From the NCBI GenBank assembly GCA_016713765.1, contig JADJON010000001.1:1736001-1800000 (forward strand): 64,000 nucleotides of DNA, read 5' to 3'. The translations under genes were made by a program, and so were the position numbers. Shown here piece after piece: positions 26,728-35,236 of this stretch (position 1 is the first letter of the stretch; every line of letters begins with the position of its first letter). The DNA is from Bacteroidota bacterium. GTDB taxonomy: Bacteria > Bacteroidota > Bacteroidia > AKYH767-A > 2013-40CM-41-45. The notes beneath the pieces are model-generated. The model was given only the letters and a program-made list of their open reading frames with translations. It made no database searches and was not told the origin of the DNA.

Positions 26728-28050
26728 TTAGCCGACAGGTTCTGCAGCCAGTTGACGCTGCGGCCCGACGCGCAGCAACAGGAGAATGCCCAATACGAAG
26801 AAGGCGGCCAGCACGATGATGCTGTTGCGCATACTGCCCGTCAGCTCATTGATATATCCGAAAGCGAATGTCCCCAGTACGGTTCCGAATTTGTCGCAGA
26901 GGTCGTAGAAACTGAAGTAAGAGGCGTGATCGATCGTTTCAGGTAGGAGTTTCGAGTAGGTTGATCGCGATAACGATTGGATGCCGCCCATCACCAGGCC
27001 AACCACGGCTGCCAGACCGATGAACATGTTCTGCTCGTTAACGCCGAATCGCTTGTCGCAAAACCAGGCGCCAATGCAGATGCCGATCCAGGTAACAATC
27101 GAGATGGCCAGCGCTTTCAGGTTACCGAATTTTTTGGAAAGCCGTGAAAACAGATAGGCGCCACCAATCGCGACGAATTGGATGATCAGAATAATGGCGA
27201 TCAAAATCTCGGAAGGCAAATGCAGTTCTCCATCCCCGAAGAGGGTAGCGACATACATGACCGTCTGTACGCCCATATTATAAAAGAAAAAAGAGATCAG
27301 AAATGTACGTAGCCGGGCCGTATGTCGTAATTCGTTCCATACTTTTCGTAATTCCTGATAACCGTTGAACAGATAATGCCCGCTGCTGGGTCTTCCATAA
27401 ACGTTGTCGGGTAATCGGTAAAAAGTGATTTGGGCAAAGCCGAACCACCAGACACCCACCAGGAGAAAAGCCAACCGGATAGCGGTTCCTTTTTCAATAC
27501 CTCCATATACGTCGGGAAACAGTACCATGGAAAGTGAGAAGATGAGCAAGAGGGAACTGCCGATGTATCCCAGTGCAAAGCCCTTCGCACTCACGCGGTC
27601 CTGGTCTTGGGGTTCCGCGATCTCCGGTAAATAAGCGTTGTAAAAAACGATACTGCCCGCGTACCCGATCGCCGCAAAGACCGATCCCAGGATACCGATC
27701 CACAGGACCTCGATGGAGTCGAAGAAATAGAGGGAAGCACAGGCTAAGGAACCGAGTGTGCAGAAGAAATACATGAACCGCTTTTTCCGTCCGCTGTAAT
27801 CGGCGATGGAAGAGAGCAGGGGGTTGATGAAGGCAATGATCAGAAAGGCGGCTGAAAGCGCATACGTTTGCAGCGAGTCGCTGTTGAAGGTGCGGCCCAG
27901 GAACCGAACCGTATTGCCCCCGCCTTCGGTGGTGATCGCGTGAAAATAAATGGGAAATAGTGCGGAAGTAATGACCAGCGAATAGGCCGAATTGGCCCAG
28001 TCGTACATCGCCCAGGCACGGATGATCTTACGGTCGCCTTTTTTCAGCAT
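26728..28050 (-). CDS. UMF1-family MFS transporter (Atg22-like)
   Basis: The 440-residue membrane protein has about twelve hydrophobic helices. Its N-terminal motif A-W-A-M-Y-D-W-A-N-S-A-Y-S and the G-Y-I-G-S-S-L-L-L segment after S-A-K-G-F-A are diagnostic of the UMF1/Atg22-like branch of the major facilitator superfamily, whose yeast member exports amino acids from the vacuole. The bacterial substrates are unknown. S-I-A-D-Y-S-G-R-K-K-R is the MFS loop 2-3 motif. The start is 1 bp from the stop of the DUF3667 gene upstream, so it belongs to the unit hemE-DUF3667-UMF1. Confidence 0.92.
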   Translation of the reverse strand: MLKKGDRKIIRAWAMYDWANSAYSLVITSALFPIYFHAITTEGGGNTVRFLGRTFNSDSLQTYALSAAFLIIAFINPLLSSIADYSGRKKRFMYFFCTLGSLACASLYFFDSIEVLWIGILGSVFAAIGYAGSIVFYNAYLPEIAEPQDQDRVSAKGFALGYIGSSLLLIFSLSMVLFPDVYGGIEKGTAIRLAFLLVGVWWFGFAQITFYRLPDNVYGRPSSGHYLFNGYQELRKVWNELRHTARLRTFLISFFFYNMGVQTVMYVATLFGDGELHLPSEILIAIILIIQFVAIGGAYLFSRLSKKFGNLKALAISIVTWIGICIGAWFCDKRFGVNEQNMFIGLAAVVGLVMGGIQSLSRSTYSKLLPETIDHASYFSFYDLCDKFGTVLGTFAFGYINELTGSMRNSIIVLAAFFVLGILLLLRVGPQRQLAAEPVG

Positions 28051-28051
28051 A

Positions 28052-29029
28052 TCAGGTAGTGTATGAGGTGATGATCGCGGTTATCGCCAGTCCGGCAACG
28101 ATGCTAAATCCATAAAGGACGAGAAAGAAGACATACTTGAAAGCCGTCCAAAACCAGTTCTGCCCGTAATTTCTCTTGAATGCAAGGAGCGGGTATAACA
28201 GAATCCAGACAAGAAACAGCAGTTCCACCGCCCACACCAATGGGAGAATGGTGTCCAACAAGAGGCCGAACAACATGAATAGGAAGAAGAAGGAGTGAAG
28301 GTGGAGTTGAAACACCAGGTGCTCGAGATAGTATTTTCGTTTTCTCCAGTATAGAAATTTGAGAATCAGCGCAGCTACCGGAATCAGAAAGAACATCATC
28401 TTCGGAATGCTGTTCAGGAGTTTGTGGTTGAACTCCTTTTCCCAATCGCCGTTCTTCGAATTGATCCGGATCATCTGCCGTAAGACCTGGTCGAAGAAAA
28501 AACCGGGTCGGTCATCGGGCGAAAGTTTTGCGAGGGAGTCGTCATAGGCTTCGATCGAAGCCGGTAGTTCATTGCCCGGTAAGGTGAAGTTCAGATTGAT
28601 GCCGTCATCCTCCTCTTCGGTCCTGGCAAGGGAATACGTAGTTAGCGAGTCCGCATGCAGGGGTTCCGTTTGGCGATGAACGGACGGATCGTCCTGCCGG
28701 ACAACCGGGTGTCGCAGACTCGACACAAGAGCGCCCAGCAGAAAGTAGAGGATGGAGCAGAAAATATAGAGCCGGAACGGATCAACATAAGTCTTCCGCC
28801 TGCCGGCCATGAACTCCCGGGTCAGGCGTCCCGGACGGAAGAGCAGGGGAGGAATCGTGGAAAAGAACTTCCCGTCGGCGTGGAAGTAATCGGCGACCAG
28901 ATGGCCGAGTGCTGAAAATGCATTGACTTCCGTTCGGACATTTTTCTGTCCGCAGTGGCTGCAATACTTGTCGGATACTTCCGCCCCGCAGTTGAGACAG
29001 TTCTTCTCGGATCGTAGCAGGTCGCCCAT
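28052..29029 (-). CDS. DUF3667 zinc-ribbon membrane protein
   Basis: The 325-residue protein starts with a zinc ribbon (C-L-N-C then C-S-H-C, residues about 11-26). The conserved DUF3667 block follows: F-H-A-D-G-K-F-F-S-T-I-P-P-L-L and R-P-G-R-L-T-R-E-F-M-A-G-R-R, then Y-V-D-P-F-R-L-Y-I-F-C-S-I-L-Y-F leading into the first membrane helix. The C-terminal third has four more hydrophobic segments. The family is common in Bacteroidota and has no known function. It lies 11 bp after hemE and 1 bp before the transporter gene. Confidence 0.88.
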   Translation of the reverse strand: MGDLLRSEKNCLNCGAEVSDKYCSHCGQKNVRTEVNAFSALGHLVADYFHADGKFFSTIPPLLFRPGRLTREFMAGRRKTYVDPFRLYIFCSILYFLLGALVSSLRHPVVRQDDPSVHRQTEPLHADSLTTYSLARTEEEDDGINLNFTLPGNELPASIEAYDDSLAKLSPDDRPGFFFDQVLRQMIRINSKNGDWEKEFNHKLLNSIPKMMFFLIPVAALILKFLYWRKRKYYLEHLVFQLHLHSFFFLFMLFGLLLDTILPLVWAVELLFLVWILLYPLLAFKRNYGQNWFWTAFKYVFFLVLYGFSIVAGLAITAIITSYTT

Positions 29030-29040
29030 GCGGGCTCAAG

Positions 29041-30072
29041 TTACACCTTGAACCGGAAATTCTTAACGGTGTCGATGAATAGTTTCACCTTCCGCGGATC
29101 CGTGTCCGGATAAAGACCGTGCCCGAGATTGGCAATGTGGCGGAAGGGCCCGAATGCTTCGAGCATACGGTGGGTTTCGTGTACGATCACGGAGTCTTCC
29201 GCGTAGAGCAGACACGGATCCATATTCCCTTGAAGCGTTTTGGCATCACCGATCAGCGCCCTGGATTCCTGAATATCCATGTTCCAGTCAAGCCCGATGA
29301 CCGAACAGTTGGTCGCGGCGATTTCTTTCCGGGCAAAAAATGCCCCCTTGGCAAAGATCGTAACGGGTACTTCGGTGATAGCCGCTGCAATCGCCTCAAG
29401 ATAACGCAGGGAGAATTCCCGGTATTGGTCCGGTGACAAGAGCCCGGCCCAGGAATCAAACAGTTGAACAAGATTGGCCCCGGCCGCGATCTGTGCCTTG
29501 AGATACTGAATCGTGCTTTCCGTGATCTTCTCCAGCAATGCATGGGCAAGCGCCGGTTCAGTGTAAAGGAATTTCTTAGCAACGGAAAATGTCTTGCTTC
29601 CCTTTCCCTCGACCATATAGGCGAGAATGGTCCAGGGTGCGCCGGCAAAACCGATCAGGGGTACTCGATCATGGAGCTCCCGTTTGGTGATTCGGATGGC
29701 TTCCAGAACATAGGAAAGATGTTCCGGCCCCGCCACACGTAACTTTTCGATATCGGATTTGCTCCTGACCGTCTGTTCAAAGGTCGGCCCCTTCGCTTCA
29801 ATGACCTGATACGATAAGCCCATCGCTTCGGGAATGACCAGGATATCGGAAAAGATGATCGCCGCGTCAACACCCAGCAAGTCGACAGGTTGAATCGTGA
29901 CTTCCGCGGCGAATTCGGGGTGTTCGACCAACTCCTTAAAACCACCCACGCGTTGCCGGACTTCCCGGTATTCTTTCAGGATACGGCCTGCCTGGCGCAT
30001 CAGCCAAACGGGGGTGCGTTCAGTGGCCTGACCGCGCGCAGCCCGTAGCAGAAGATCGTTTTTCAATGACAT
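29041..30072 (-). CDS. hemE: Uroporphyrinogen decarboxylase
   Basis: HemE removes four carboxyl groups from uroporphyrinogen III to give coproporphyrinogen III in haem synthesis. The 343-residue enzyme is normal in size. Signature 1, [12 protein letters not shown] (about 19-30), holds the substrate-binding Arg residues. I-I-F-S-D-I-L carries the key Asp, and [16 protein letters not shown] is signature 2. No membrane segment is present. It is the first gene of an operon with the DUF3667 and UMF1 genes. A -7 box lies only 7 nt before its ATG. Confidence 0.97.
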   Translation of the reverse strand: MSLKNDLLLRAARGQATERTPVWLMRQAGRILKEYREVRQRVGGFKELVEHPEFAAEVTIQPVDLLGVDAAIIFSDILVIPEAMGLSYQVIEAKGPTFEQTVRSKSDIEKLRVAGPEHLSYVLEAIRITKRELHDRVPLIGFAGAPWTILAYMVEGKGSKTFSVAKKFLYTEPALAHALLEKITESTIQYLKAQIAAGANLVQLFDSWAGLLSPDQYREFSLRYLEAIAAAITEVPVTIFAKGAFFARKEIAATNCSVIGLDWNMDIQESRALIGDAKTLQGNMDPCLLYAEDSVIVHETHRMLEAFGPFRHIANLGHGLYPDTDPRKVKLFIDTVKNFRFKV

Positions 30073-30079
30073 AGGGCCG

Positions 30080-30087
30080 CAAAGTTA
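30080..30087 (-). promoter_or_regulatory. Putative hemE -7 promoter element
   Basis: TAACTTTG on the minus strand matches TAnnTTTG exactly and ends 7 nt before the hemE ATG. No clear -33 TTTG is seen. If used, the hemE mRNA would have little or no leader. Confidence 0.45.
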
Positions 30088-30167
30088 GCCAATTGCGGGA
30101 ATGGACTCTTCAGATGGCGCTGCTTCTGTCATCAGATTCCCATCTTTCCGCATCTATCGGGCTTTCT

Positions 30168-31952
30168 TTAAAAGTAGTTGACGATGCCGAAGTGCACTTT
30201 CCCGTTACGAATCTGGAAAGGGTTTTCTGCTTGTCTTCCGAGCGCGTACGAAACGGACAGGATACCCAGCCGGGTTTCGAAATTGATTCCGGTTCCGAAC
30301 CCGATAGGCCAATCGTTTCGGTATTCCTGCTTGCGCCTGCGCTCATACCAGGCGGTGTTGCCGAACACGAAGAGAAAGGAGTTCTGTTCAAGCAGGTAAC
30401 GCAGCTCTGTTTTCCCGATCACAAAGGCAGAGGCGAAGATCGACTCTTCATCGAAGCCGCGTAGTGAGCGCAAGCCTCCGATACGGAACAATTCGTTCGT
30501 GAAGGCTTCCGGATTGTATTGGTAGGCTCCGATACTACCAAGATTCAATACCAGTCTTCCGCTCACCGGCAGATATACATCCAGCTTCATTTCGCCGATA
30601 TACTGCACGGTGCGGAGTTTCAAACTGTCGTATACCAGCGGATTGATGTCGGCGTTCTTGCGAATGTTTCGGTTGCCGGTACTGACGCTTGCTTCGATAG
30701 CGAATCCGGTTCGTGGATTCAGGCGGTAATCCAGTCGTTCGAAATGTCCGGTCAGCCCATAGCTGAGCAGGCTGATATCAGCGTAAGGAGGCAATACGGT
30801 GATGTTCTCCAGCCCGCTGGTGGATTGAAGATTGCTCTGCTTGTCGTTGAGGAACGCTTTGATGAAATTATTACCTGTAAAGCTGTAGAATACCCCGATG
30901 TTCTTCACTACGTCGGTGAAGACGGTATCACGCTTGAAGAGGTTTAGGTTGCCGTCAACTCCCAACGCCGTGTTGAAGAGGAATGGATATTGAAGATGCA
31001 ATTTCAGGTCCTGTGACCGGGGCGGTAGTTGTTTCCAATTCAGCTCCACGACCTCTCCGCGTTGAAACGAATTCTGTAATCGCAAATGCGCTTCGCCGGT
31101 GAGGTTCAGTTTCCCCGGGCGGGATTCGTCCGGAAGAAAACCGATCACTGCATCGAACTGGCTTGCCTTCTTCTCATTCAGGTAAAGGTCAAGCCGGGTG
31201 ATCTTTTCAGCGAACACAACTTGCGATCCCCTGGCTTCCGTAAGGAACGGCAACTCCTTCATCCGGTTGCTGATCCGGCGGACCAACCGTTCGTCATAGG
31301 GATCACCGGGCTGGATCCCGATGTAGTTATGAATGTACACCGGCGCGATCCGGGCGGTACCCTGGATGCGGATGCTGTCGATCCTGACAAAGGGACCCTT
31401 CTCCAATCGCAACGCGGCTTCCAATAAGTCACCGGACAACGACAGGCTGTCGAGTCGTACAGTCGCGAACGGATACCCCGCGTTTTCACAATTGCGGATG
31501 ATGTTTTCCAGGATGCGGTCAAGCTTTTCCGGACTGTAGACCTGTTCCTTCAGCCATCGGTTGCGATATCCGGTTCCGCGCAAGTACGATTCTTCGGCAT
31601 CCCCGCGGTGAAGTTGCAGCCAGGTATACGATGAGCCCACGTAGAGCTCGCCCATGTAACCCTCGTCGGTACGGCTGAATCCGTCAAGACCGGCACACAA
31701 ATAACCGTCGGTGCGCAATTGCCGGATGGCCCGATGCAGGATGTTGACACCGGAAGCGGAGTCGGAAATGACACGCTCCGGAACATAGCTCTTCCGCAAG
31801 TCCGCTTCGGTTCGTCCTTCCGGTAGTGAATGCCATACGATGGATAACGCGAACTGACTTTTCTTCTGTGCGCATGTTGCCGCGGAAAGAAGAACGCCGG
31901 TTGCCAGTAAGATCAGCCGGATGAGCCGTTGGTAAATGTGAAGCGAAAACAA
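30168..31952 (-). CDS. BamA/TamA-like outer-membrane protein with POTRA region
   Basis: The 594-residue protein has a signal peptide (about 1-29, ending C-A-Q). A periplasmic part follows with POTRA-like strands (A-A-L-R-L-E-K-G-P-F-V-R-I-D-S-I-R-I-Q-G and I-G-I-Q-P-G-D-P-Y-D-E-R). The C-terminal half is a surface-antigen-type 16-strand barrel, with F-R-I-G-G-L-R-S-L-R-G-F-D-E-E-S as the L6 R-G-F-like motif. The start codon is TTG: an in-frame TAG lies two codons upstream and no ATG lies near the signal peptide. The large barrel with few POTRA domains suggests TamA-like or accessory assembly roles rather than the main BamA. It lies 58 bp after ung on the same strand. Confidence 0.85.
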   Translation of the reverse strand: MFSLHIYQRLIRLILLATGVLLSAATCAQKKSQFALSIVWHSLPEGRTEADLRKSYVPERVISDSASGVNILHRAIRQLRTDGYLCAGLDGFSRTDEGYMGELYVGSSYTWLQLHRGDAEESYLRGTGYRNRWLKEQVYSPEKLDRILENIIRNCENAGYPFATVRLDSLSLSGDLLEAALRLEKGPFVRIDSIRIQGTARIAPVYIHNYIGIQPGDPYDERLVRRISNRMKELPFLTEARGSQVVFAEKITRLDLYLNEKKASQFDAVIGFLPDESRPGKLNLTGEAHLRLQNSFQRGEVVELNWKQLPPRSQDLKLHLQYPFLFNTALGVDGNLNLFKRDTVFTDVVKNIGVFYSFTGNNFIKAFLNDKQSNLQSTSGLENITVLPPYADISLLSYGLTGHFERLDYRLNPRTGFAIEASVSTGNRNIRKNADINPLVYDSLKLRTVQYIGEMKLDVYLPVSGRLVLNLGSIGAYQYNPEAFTNELFRIGGLRSLRGFDEESIFASAFVIGKTELRYLLEQNSFLFVFGNTAWYERRRKQEYRNDWPIGFGTGINFETRLGILSVSYALGRQAENPFQIRNGKVHFGIVNYF

Positions 31953-32010
31953 GTTCTATGACGCGCTATCAACGATGAACGTCCGACGGTGAAATTAATT
32001 GACCCGGGCT

Positions 32011-32694
32011 TCAGGGTAACTGCCAGTTGATAGGAGTTTTCCCGTCCCGGATCAATATTTCGTTCGTTCTCGAAAATGGCTTGCTGCCGAAGAACCCCCG
32101 GTCCGCCGAGAACGGCGAGGGGTGCGGCGATTTCAGTATGTAGTGCTTGGTGGTGTCGATGAGCACTTCTTTTGCCTGTGCAAATTTCCCCCAAAGGATA
32201 AAGACGATGCCGGATTTCTTTTCAGAAATGGTTCGGATAACCGAATCGGTGAAGGTTTCCCAGCCTTTGCCCTGGTGGGATCCGGCTTGCCCGGCCCGCA
32301 CCGTAAGCGTAGCGTTGAGGAGGAGTACTCCTTGATCGGCCCAGGGGATCAGACTACCCGTTGATGGAATCGGATAGCCCAGATCGGATCGAACCTCCTT
32401 GAAGATGTTCAACAATGAAGGAGGGAATGCTGTTCCGGGCGTTACGGAAAAACTCAGCCCGTGCGCCTGTCCGGGTCCATGATACGGGTCCTGACCCAGG
32501 ATCACGACTTTGATACGGTCAAAGGGAGTGTGTTCGAAAGCGGCAAAGATTTGAGGCCCTGGCGGAAATATCACTTCGCCCGATTTTTTCTCCTTTACCA
32601 GAAAGGATCTCAGCTCGCTGAAAGAGTCGGCAGTAAAGGCGTCCTTTAACGCGAATTTCCAACCAGCTTCAATTTTGGGGTCTATCTGGGACAT
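32011..32694 (-). CDS. ung: Uracil-DNA glycosylase (family 1)
   Basis: Ung removes uracil from DNA to start base-excision repair. The 227-residue protein has all family-1 motifs: the water-activating loop L-G-Q-D-P-Y-H (catalytic D69), G-V-L-L-L-N-A-T-L-T-V-R-A-G-Q-A-G-S-H, and the Leu/His loop H-P-S-P-F-S-A with H191. L in the usual H-P-S-P-L-S is Phe here, a conservative change seen in related bacteria. A weak -7-like TAATTTTA lies 7 nt before the ATG on the minus strand (32709-32702). The gene is followed by the BamA/TamA-like gene. Confidence 0.97.
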   Translation of the reverse strand: MSQIDPKIEAGWKFALKDAFTADSFSELRSFLVKEKKSGEVIFPPGPQIFAAFEHTPFDRIKVVILGQDPYHGPGQAHGLSFSVTPGTAFPPSLLNIFKEVRSDLGYPIPSTGSLIPWADQGVLLLNATLTVRAGQAGSHQGKGWETFTDSVIRTISEKKSGIVFILWGKFAQAKEVLIDTTKHYILKSPHPSPFSADRGFFGSKPFSRTNEILIRDGKTPINWQLP

Positions 32695-32786
32695 AGGCTG
32701 TTAAAATTACCGATTTTAACATGGAATCTGCTCAAAATGATGATTCCCATGTTGATAACTCGGGTAGCATGCATTTAGCAATCTGT

Positions 32787-32794
32787 TATATTTG
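32787..32794 (+). promoter_or_regulatory. Putative -7 element for the small lipoprotein gene
   Basis: TATATTTG matches TAnnTTTG exactly. The ATG lies 73 nt downstream, leaving a leader of about 65 nt. No good -33 box is seen. Confidence 0.4.
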
Positions 32795-32867
32795 CCGATC
32801 TTTTGATCGTAGGTTTACGACAACAAAATTCAAGAATCTGCGTTCATAAAACGATACCAACGCCGAC

Positions 32868-33002
32868 ATGAAAAAAGTCCTCCGTTTCTCCCTGTTCATC
32901 GCCGCTATCGCCGTGCTCTTCGCTTCGTGCAAAGCCCACGAAAAATGCCCGGCTTACGGTCAGCAGACGAAACCCAAGGCAACCAGCGATATCCGCGGTT
33001 GA
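32868..33002 (+). CDS. Very small lipoprotein (44 residues)
   Basis: The ORF has a complete lipoprotein signal peptide with a positively charged start (M-K-K-V-L-R), a hydrophobic core and the lipobox L-F-A-S-C (C21). It ends in a 24-residue tail with K-C-P-A-Y-G. Tiny lipoproteins with this K-C-P-A-Y-G-like motif are, to my knowledge, widespread in Bacteroidota, and their function is unknown. A -7 element lies upstream and an intrinsic terminator (33024-33058) starts 22 bp after the stop, so it forms a complete small transcription unit. The signal peptide, terminator and motif together make a real gene likely. Confidence 0.8.
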   Translation: MKKVLRFSLFIAAIAVLFASCKAHEKCPAYGQQTKPKATSDIRG

Positions 33003-33023
33003 TCTTGTCTGACCCCGTTTCAG

Positions 33024-33058
33024 GCGGCGGATCGGTTTCGGTCCGCCTTTTCTTTTTT
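33024..33058 (+). terminator. Intrinsic terminator after the small lipoprotein gene
   Basis: A stem GGCGGA/TCCGCC (33026-33047) is followed by a T-rich run at 33048-33057. It ends exactly where the convergent OsmC gene ends. Confidence 0.75.
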
Positions 33059-33465
33059 CAGGGGTAATTGAATTTCACAGTTTGAATCAGATCAGGGTGC
33101 AGGCTTAAGGCCACCGGGCACGTACGAGAGGCGTGTTCGAGGATGGCACGATCCTTTTCCGTGTATGCCCGCTTCGGCATCTGGAATTCCACGACCACTT
33201 CACTTACCCGCCTGGGATTGGAGGCCATGATTTTTGTTATGGCGATTTCGGTACCCTCGATCGGAATGTTATGGGTTCGTGCGGCAATACCCATGATGGT
33301 GAGCATACAACTTCCCAGTGCCCCCGCCAGGAGATCGGTTGGAGAGAAGGACTCGCCTTTCCCCTGATTGTCCGGAGGGGCGTCCGTGAGGAGGGTAGTC
33401 CCCGACAATCGGTGACGGGCTTCGGTTCGCAGTTCTCCGAGATAGCGGGTGTGTATCGTTTCCAT
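33058..33465 (-). CDS. OsmC/Ohr family protein
   Basis: The 135-residue protein has the OsmC fold markers: S-P-T-D-L-L-A-G-A-L-G-S-C-M-L-T-I-M with the first Cys, and A-S-R-T-C-P-V-A-L-S-L-H with the second. These two Cys are the redox pair used by Ohr and OsmC to reduce organic hydroperoxides. Whether this member is a peroxidase or a general OsmC-like protein cannot be decided from sequence. It is divergent from the gene at 33526. A -7 box lies only 4 nt upstream of its ATG and a 14-bp palindrome lies between the two promoters. Confidence 0.9.
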   Translation of the reverse strand: METIHTRYLGELRTEARHRLSGTTLLTDAPPDNQGKGESFSPTDLLAGALGSCMLTIMGIAARTHNIPIEGTEIAITKIMASNPRRVSEVVVEFQMPKRAYTEKDRAILEHASRTCPVALSLHPDLIQTVKFNYP

Positions 33466-33469
33466 TTGT

Positions 33470-33477
33470 CAAAGTTA
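33470..33477 (-). promoter_or_regulatory. Putative osmC-family gene -7 element
   Basis: TAACTTTG on the minus strand matches the -7 consensus and ends 4 nt before the ATG at 33465. No -33 box was recognised. Confidence 0.45.
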
Positions 33478-33490
33478 AGGCGGCCGCCTT
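33477..33490. promoter_or_regulatory. 14-bp perfect palindrome between divergent promoters
   Basis: AAGGCGGCCGCCTT is a perfect palindrome lying directly behind the minus-strand -7 box and overlapping the -33 TTG of the plus-strand promoter. It is well placed to be a shared operator. Confidence 0.4.
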
Positions 33491-33520
33491 GATTCCCGTA
33501 GCCGGAATTCCGTAGTTTTG
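33489..33520 (+). promoter_or_regulatory. Putative promoter of the gene at 33526
   Basis: TTG (33489-33491), 21 bp, then TAGTTTTG (33513-33520) matches the consensus. The ATG at 33526 follows after 5 nt, so the mRNA would be leaderless. Confidence 0.5.
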
Positions 33521-33525
33521 TAGTG

Positions 33526-34296
33526 ATGATTTCCCGTCTGCTCGTTTTGCTTGTCGTTTCTATGTTGATGGCCGTTCCTGCGGCTTCGGCACAAGATTCG
33601 TTGCGCGTGGCGGATGACGAAACCAACATCCTTTTTAAGAACGAAGCTTCCGGTGGAGTCACCTTCCACAGCAGCGGCCTGGGTATCTCTTTCCGCCGCG
33701 GCTGGCATTTGACGGGTTACCGCAAACAAATGCTCGACATCGATTTTGTCTCGCTCCGTCACCCGAAGCAATACAAGCAGCCTAATCCGTATTATCAGGA
33801 TTCGCGTCCTTTCTTTTTCGGCAAGCTGAACTTCGTCTATCTTCTGCGTGGCGGTTATGGTCGCCAACAAATCCTGTTCAGCAAAGGAGAACGGAGCGGA
33901 GTAGAGGTTCGGTATAATTATTATGCCGGAGCAAGTCTTGCGCTCACCAAGCCGGTTTACCTGGATGTCCTGGTCGATAACCCGTTTGATACGCTTTACC
34001 GGGTGATTGAAACCCGCCGCTATGACCCCAACGATCCCGACCAACAATCCGTGGAAAACATTTATGGACCCGGACCGTTCTTCAAAGGGTTCGATCAATT
34101 GAAGCCTTATCCGGGAGTCTATGGAAAATTCGCCATTTCATTTGAGTATGGCGGGTGGCAACAAAAGATCACAGCGCTGGAAACAGGCGTGGTTGTGGAT
34201 TACTTCCCCAAAGCCGTTCCCATCATGGCTTATAACAAGAATGAAAACCTGTATGTCAACTTCTACATCTGCCTGCATTGGGGAGGGAAATGGTGA
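33526..34296 (+). CDS. Exported protein of unknown function, probable outer-membrane beta-barrel
   Basis: The product has 256 residues from the ATG at 33526; a GTG directly before it could also be read. A signal peptide (about 1-22, ending A-S-A-Q) is followed by alternating hydrophobic strands rich in Tyr and Gly. Examples are G-I-S-F-R-R-G-W-H-L-T-G and F-G-K-L-N-F-V-Y-L-L-R-G-G-Y-G. It ends in an aromatic strand with C-terminal W (G-G-K-W). This suggests a small outer-membrane barrel. I do not recognise a named family. It lies 33 bp before lipA on the same strand, so the two may be co-transcribed. Confidence 0.8.
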   Translation: MISRLLVLLVVSMLMAVPAASAQDSLRVADDETNILFKNEASGGVTFHSSGLGISFRRGWHLTGYRKQMLDIDFVSLRHPKQYKQPNPYYQDSRPFFFGKLNFVYLLRGGYGRQQILFSKGERSGVEVRYNYYAGASLALTKPVYLDVLVDNPFDTLYRVIETRRYDPNDPDQQSVENIYGPGPFFKGFDQLKPYPGVYGKFAISFEYGGWQQKITALETGVVVDYFPKAVPIMAYNKNENLYVNFYICLHWGGKW

Positions 34297-34329
34297 AGCA
34301 CCAGCTGCGGATTCGAGCGAGACAGGATT

Positions 34330-35208
34330 ATGAAAGCAGAAACAGAGACGCACGACGATCAACCCGTTCGAACCGCAAAGCCCAATTGGCTGCGGGTGAA
34401 ACTACCGATCGGAGAAGAATACCAGAAGGTCCGGGAAATCGTGAGCGAACACAAGCTGCACACGATCTGTCAGAGCGGTAATTGTCCGAATATGGGTGAA
34501 TGCTGGGGAGCAGGAACCGCGACCTTCATGATCCTGGGAAATGTATGTACCCGCTCCTGCGGATTCTGCAACGTAGCGACCGGTCGGCCCGAGGCGGTAG
34601 ATCCTTTTGAGCCGCTTCGCGTAGCGAAGTCCGTGAAGCTCATGGGCGTCAGGCATTGTGTCATTACCTCGGTGGATCGGGACGACTTGAAAGACGGGGG
34701 CGCTACCATCTGGGCCGAAACGATCCGGAAGATTCGTGAACTCAATCTGGAAACAACTCTGGAGACCCTCATCCCGGATTTTCAGGGTAACTGGGAAAAT
34801 CTCCAACAAGTGATAGACGTTCGTCCGGAAGTGATTTCTCATAACCTGGAAACTGTCAGACGCTTGACCAAACTCGTGCGGGTGCAGGCGAAATATGATC
34901 GCAGCCTGGAAGTGTTACGGCGTATTGCCGAAGCAGGCATAGCCGCCAAATCGGGGATCATGCTCGGCCTCGGGGAAAGCCGCGAGGAGGTAATCGAGTC
35001 CATGATGGACCTTCGGACTTCCGGCGTTTCCATCCTGACGCTGGGGCAATACCTTCAGCCGACACGCGAACACCTTCCGGTGACGGAGTTCATTCACCCC
35101 GACACGTTTGCCTCCCTGAAAGAGGAGGGCCTTCGGATGGGTTTCCGGTATGTAGAAAGCGGTCCGCTCGTTCGATCAAGTTATCATGCGGAGAAGCATA
35201 TTCTCTAA
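34330..35208 (+). CDS. lipA: Lipoyl synthase
   Basis: LipA inserts two sulfur atoms into protein-bound octanoyl groups to make the lipoyl cofactor of 2-oxoacid dehydrogenases and GcvH. The 292-residue radical SAM enzyme has both iron-sulfur sites: the auxiliary cluster C47-x4-C52-x5-C58 and the radical SAM motif C73-x3-C77-x2-C80 (C-T-R-S-C-G-F-C). The C-terminal R-S-S-Y-H-A supplies the Ser that ligates the auxiliary cluster. gap follows after 28 bp on the same strand. Nothing is unusual. Confidence 0.98.
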   Translation: MKAETETHDDQPVRTAKPNWLRVKLPIGEEYQKVREIVSEHKLHTICQSGNCPNMGECWGAGTATFMILGNVCTRSCGFCNVATGRPEAVDPFEPLRVAKSVKLMGVRHCVITSVDRDDLKDGGATIWAETIRKIRELNLETTLETLIPDFQGNWENLQQVIDVRPEVISHNLETVRRLTKLVRVQAKYDRSLEVLRRIAEAGIAAKSGIMLGLGESREEVIESMMDLRTSGVSILTLGQYLQPTREHLPVTEFIHPDTFASLKEEGLRMGFRYVESGPLVRSSYHAEKHIL

Positions 35209-35236
35209 TGCTCCCGCTTCACGGATACAATTTCAA

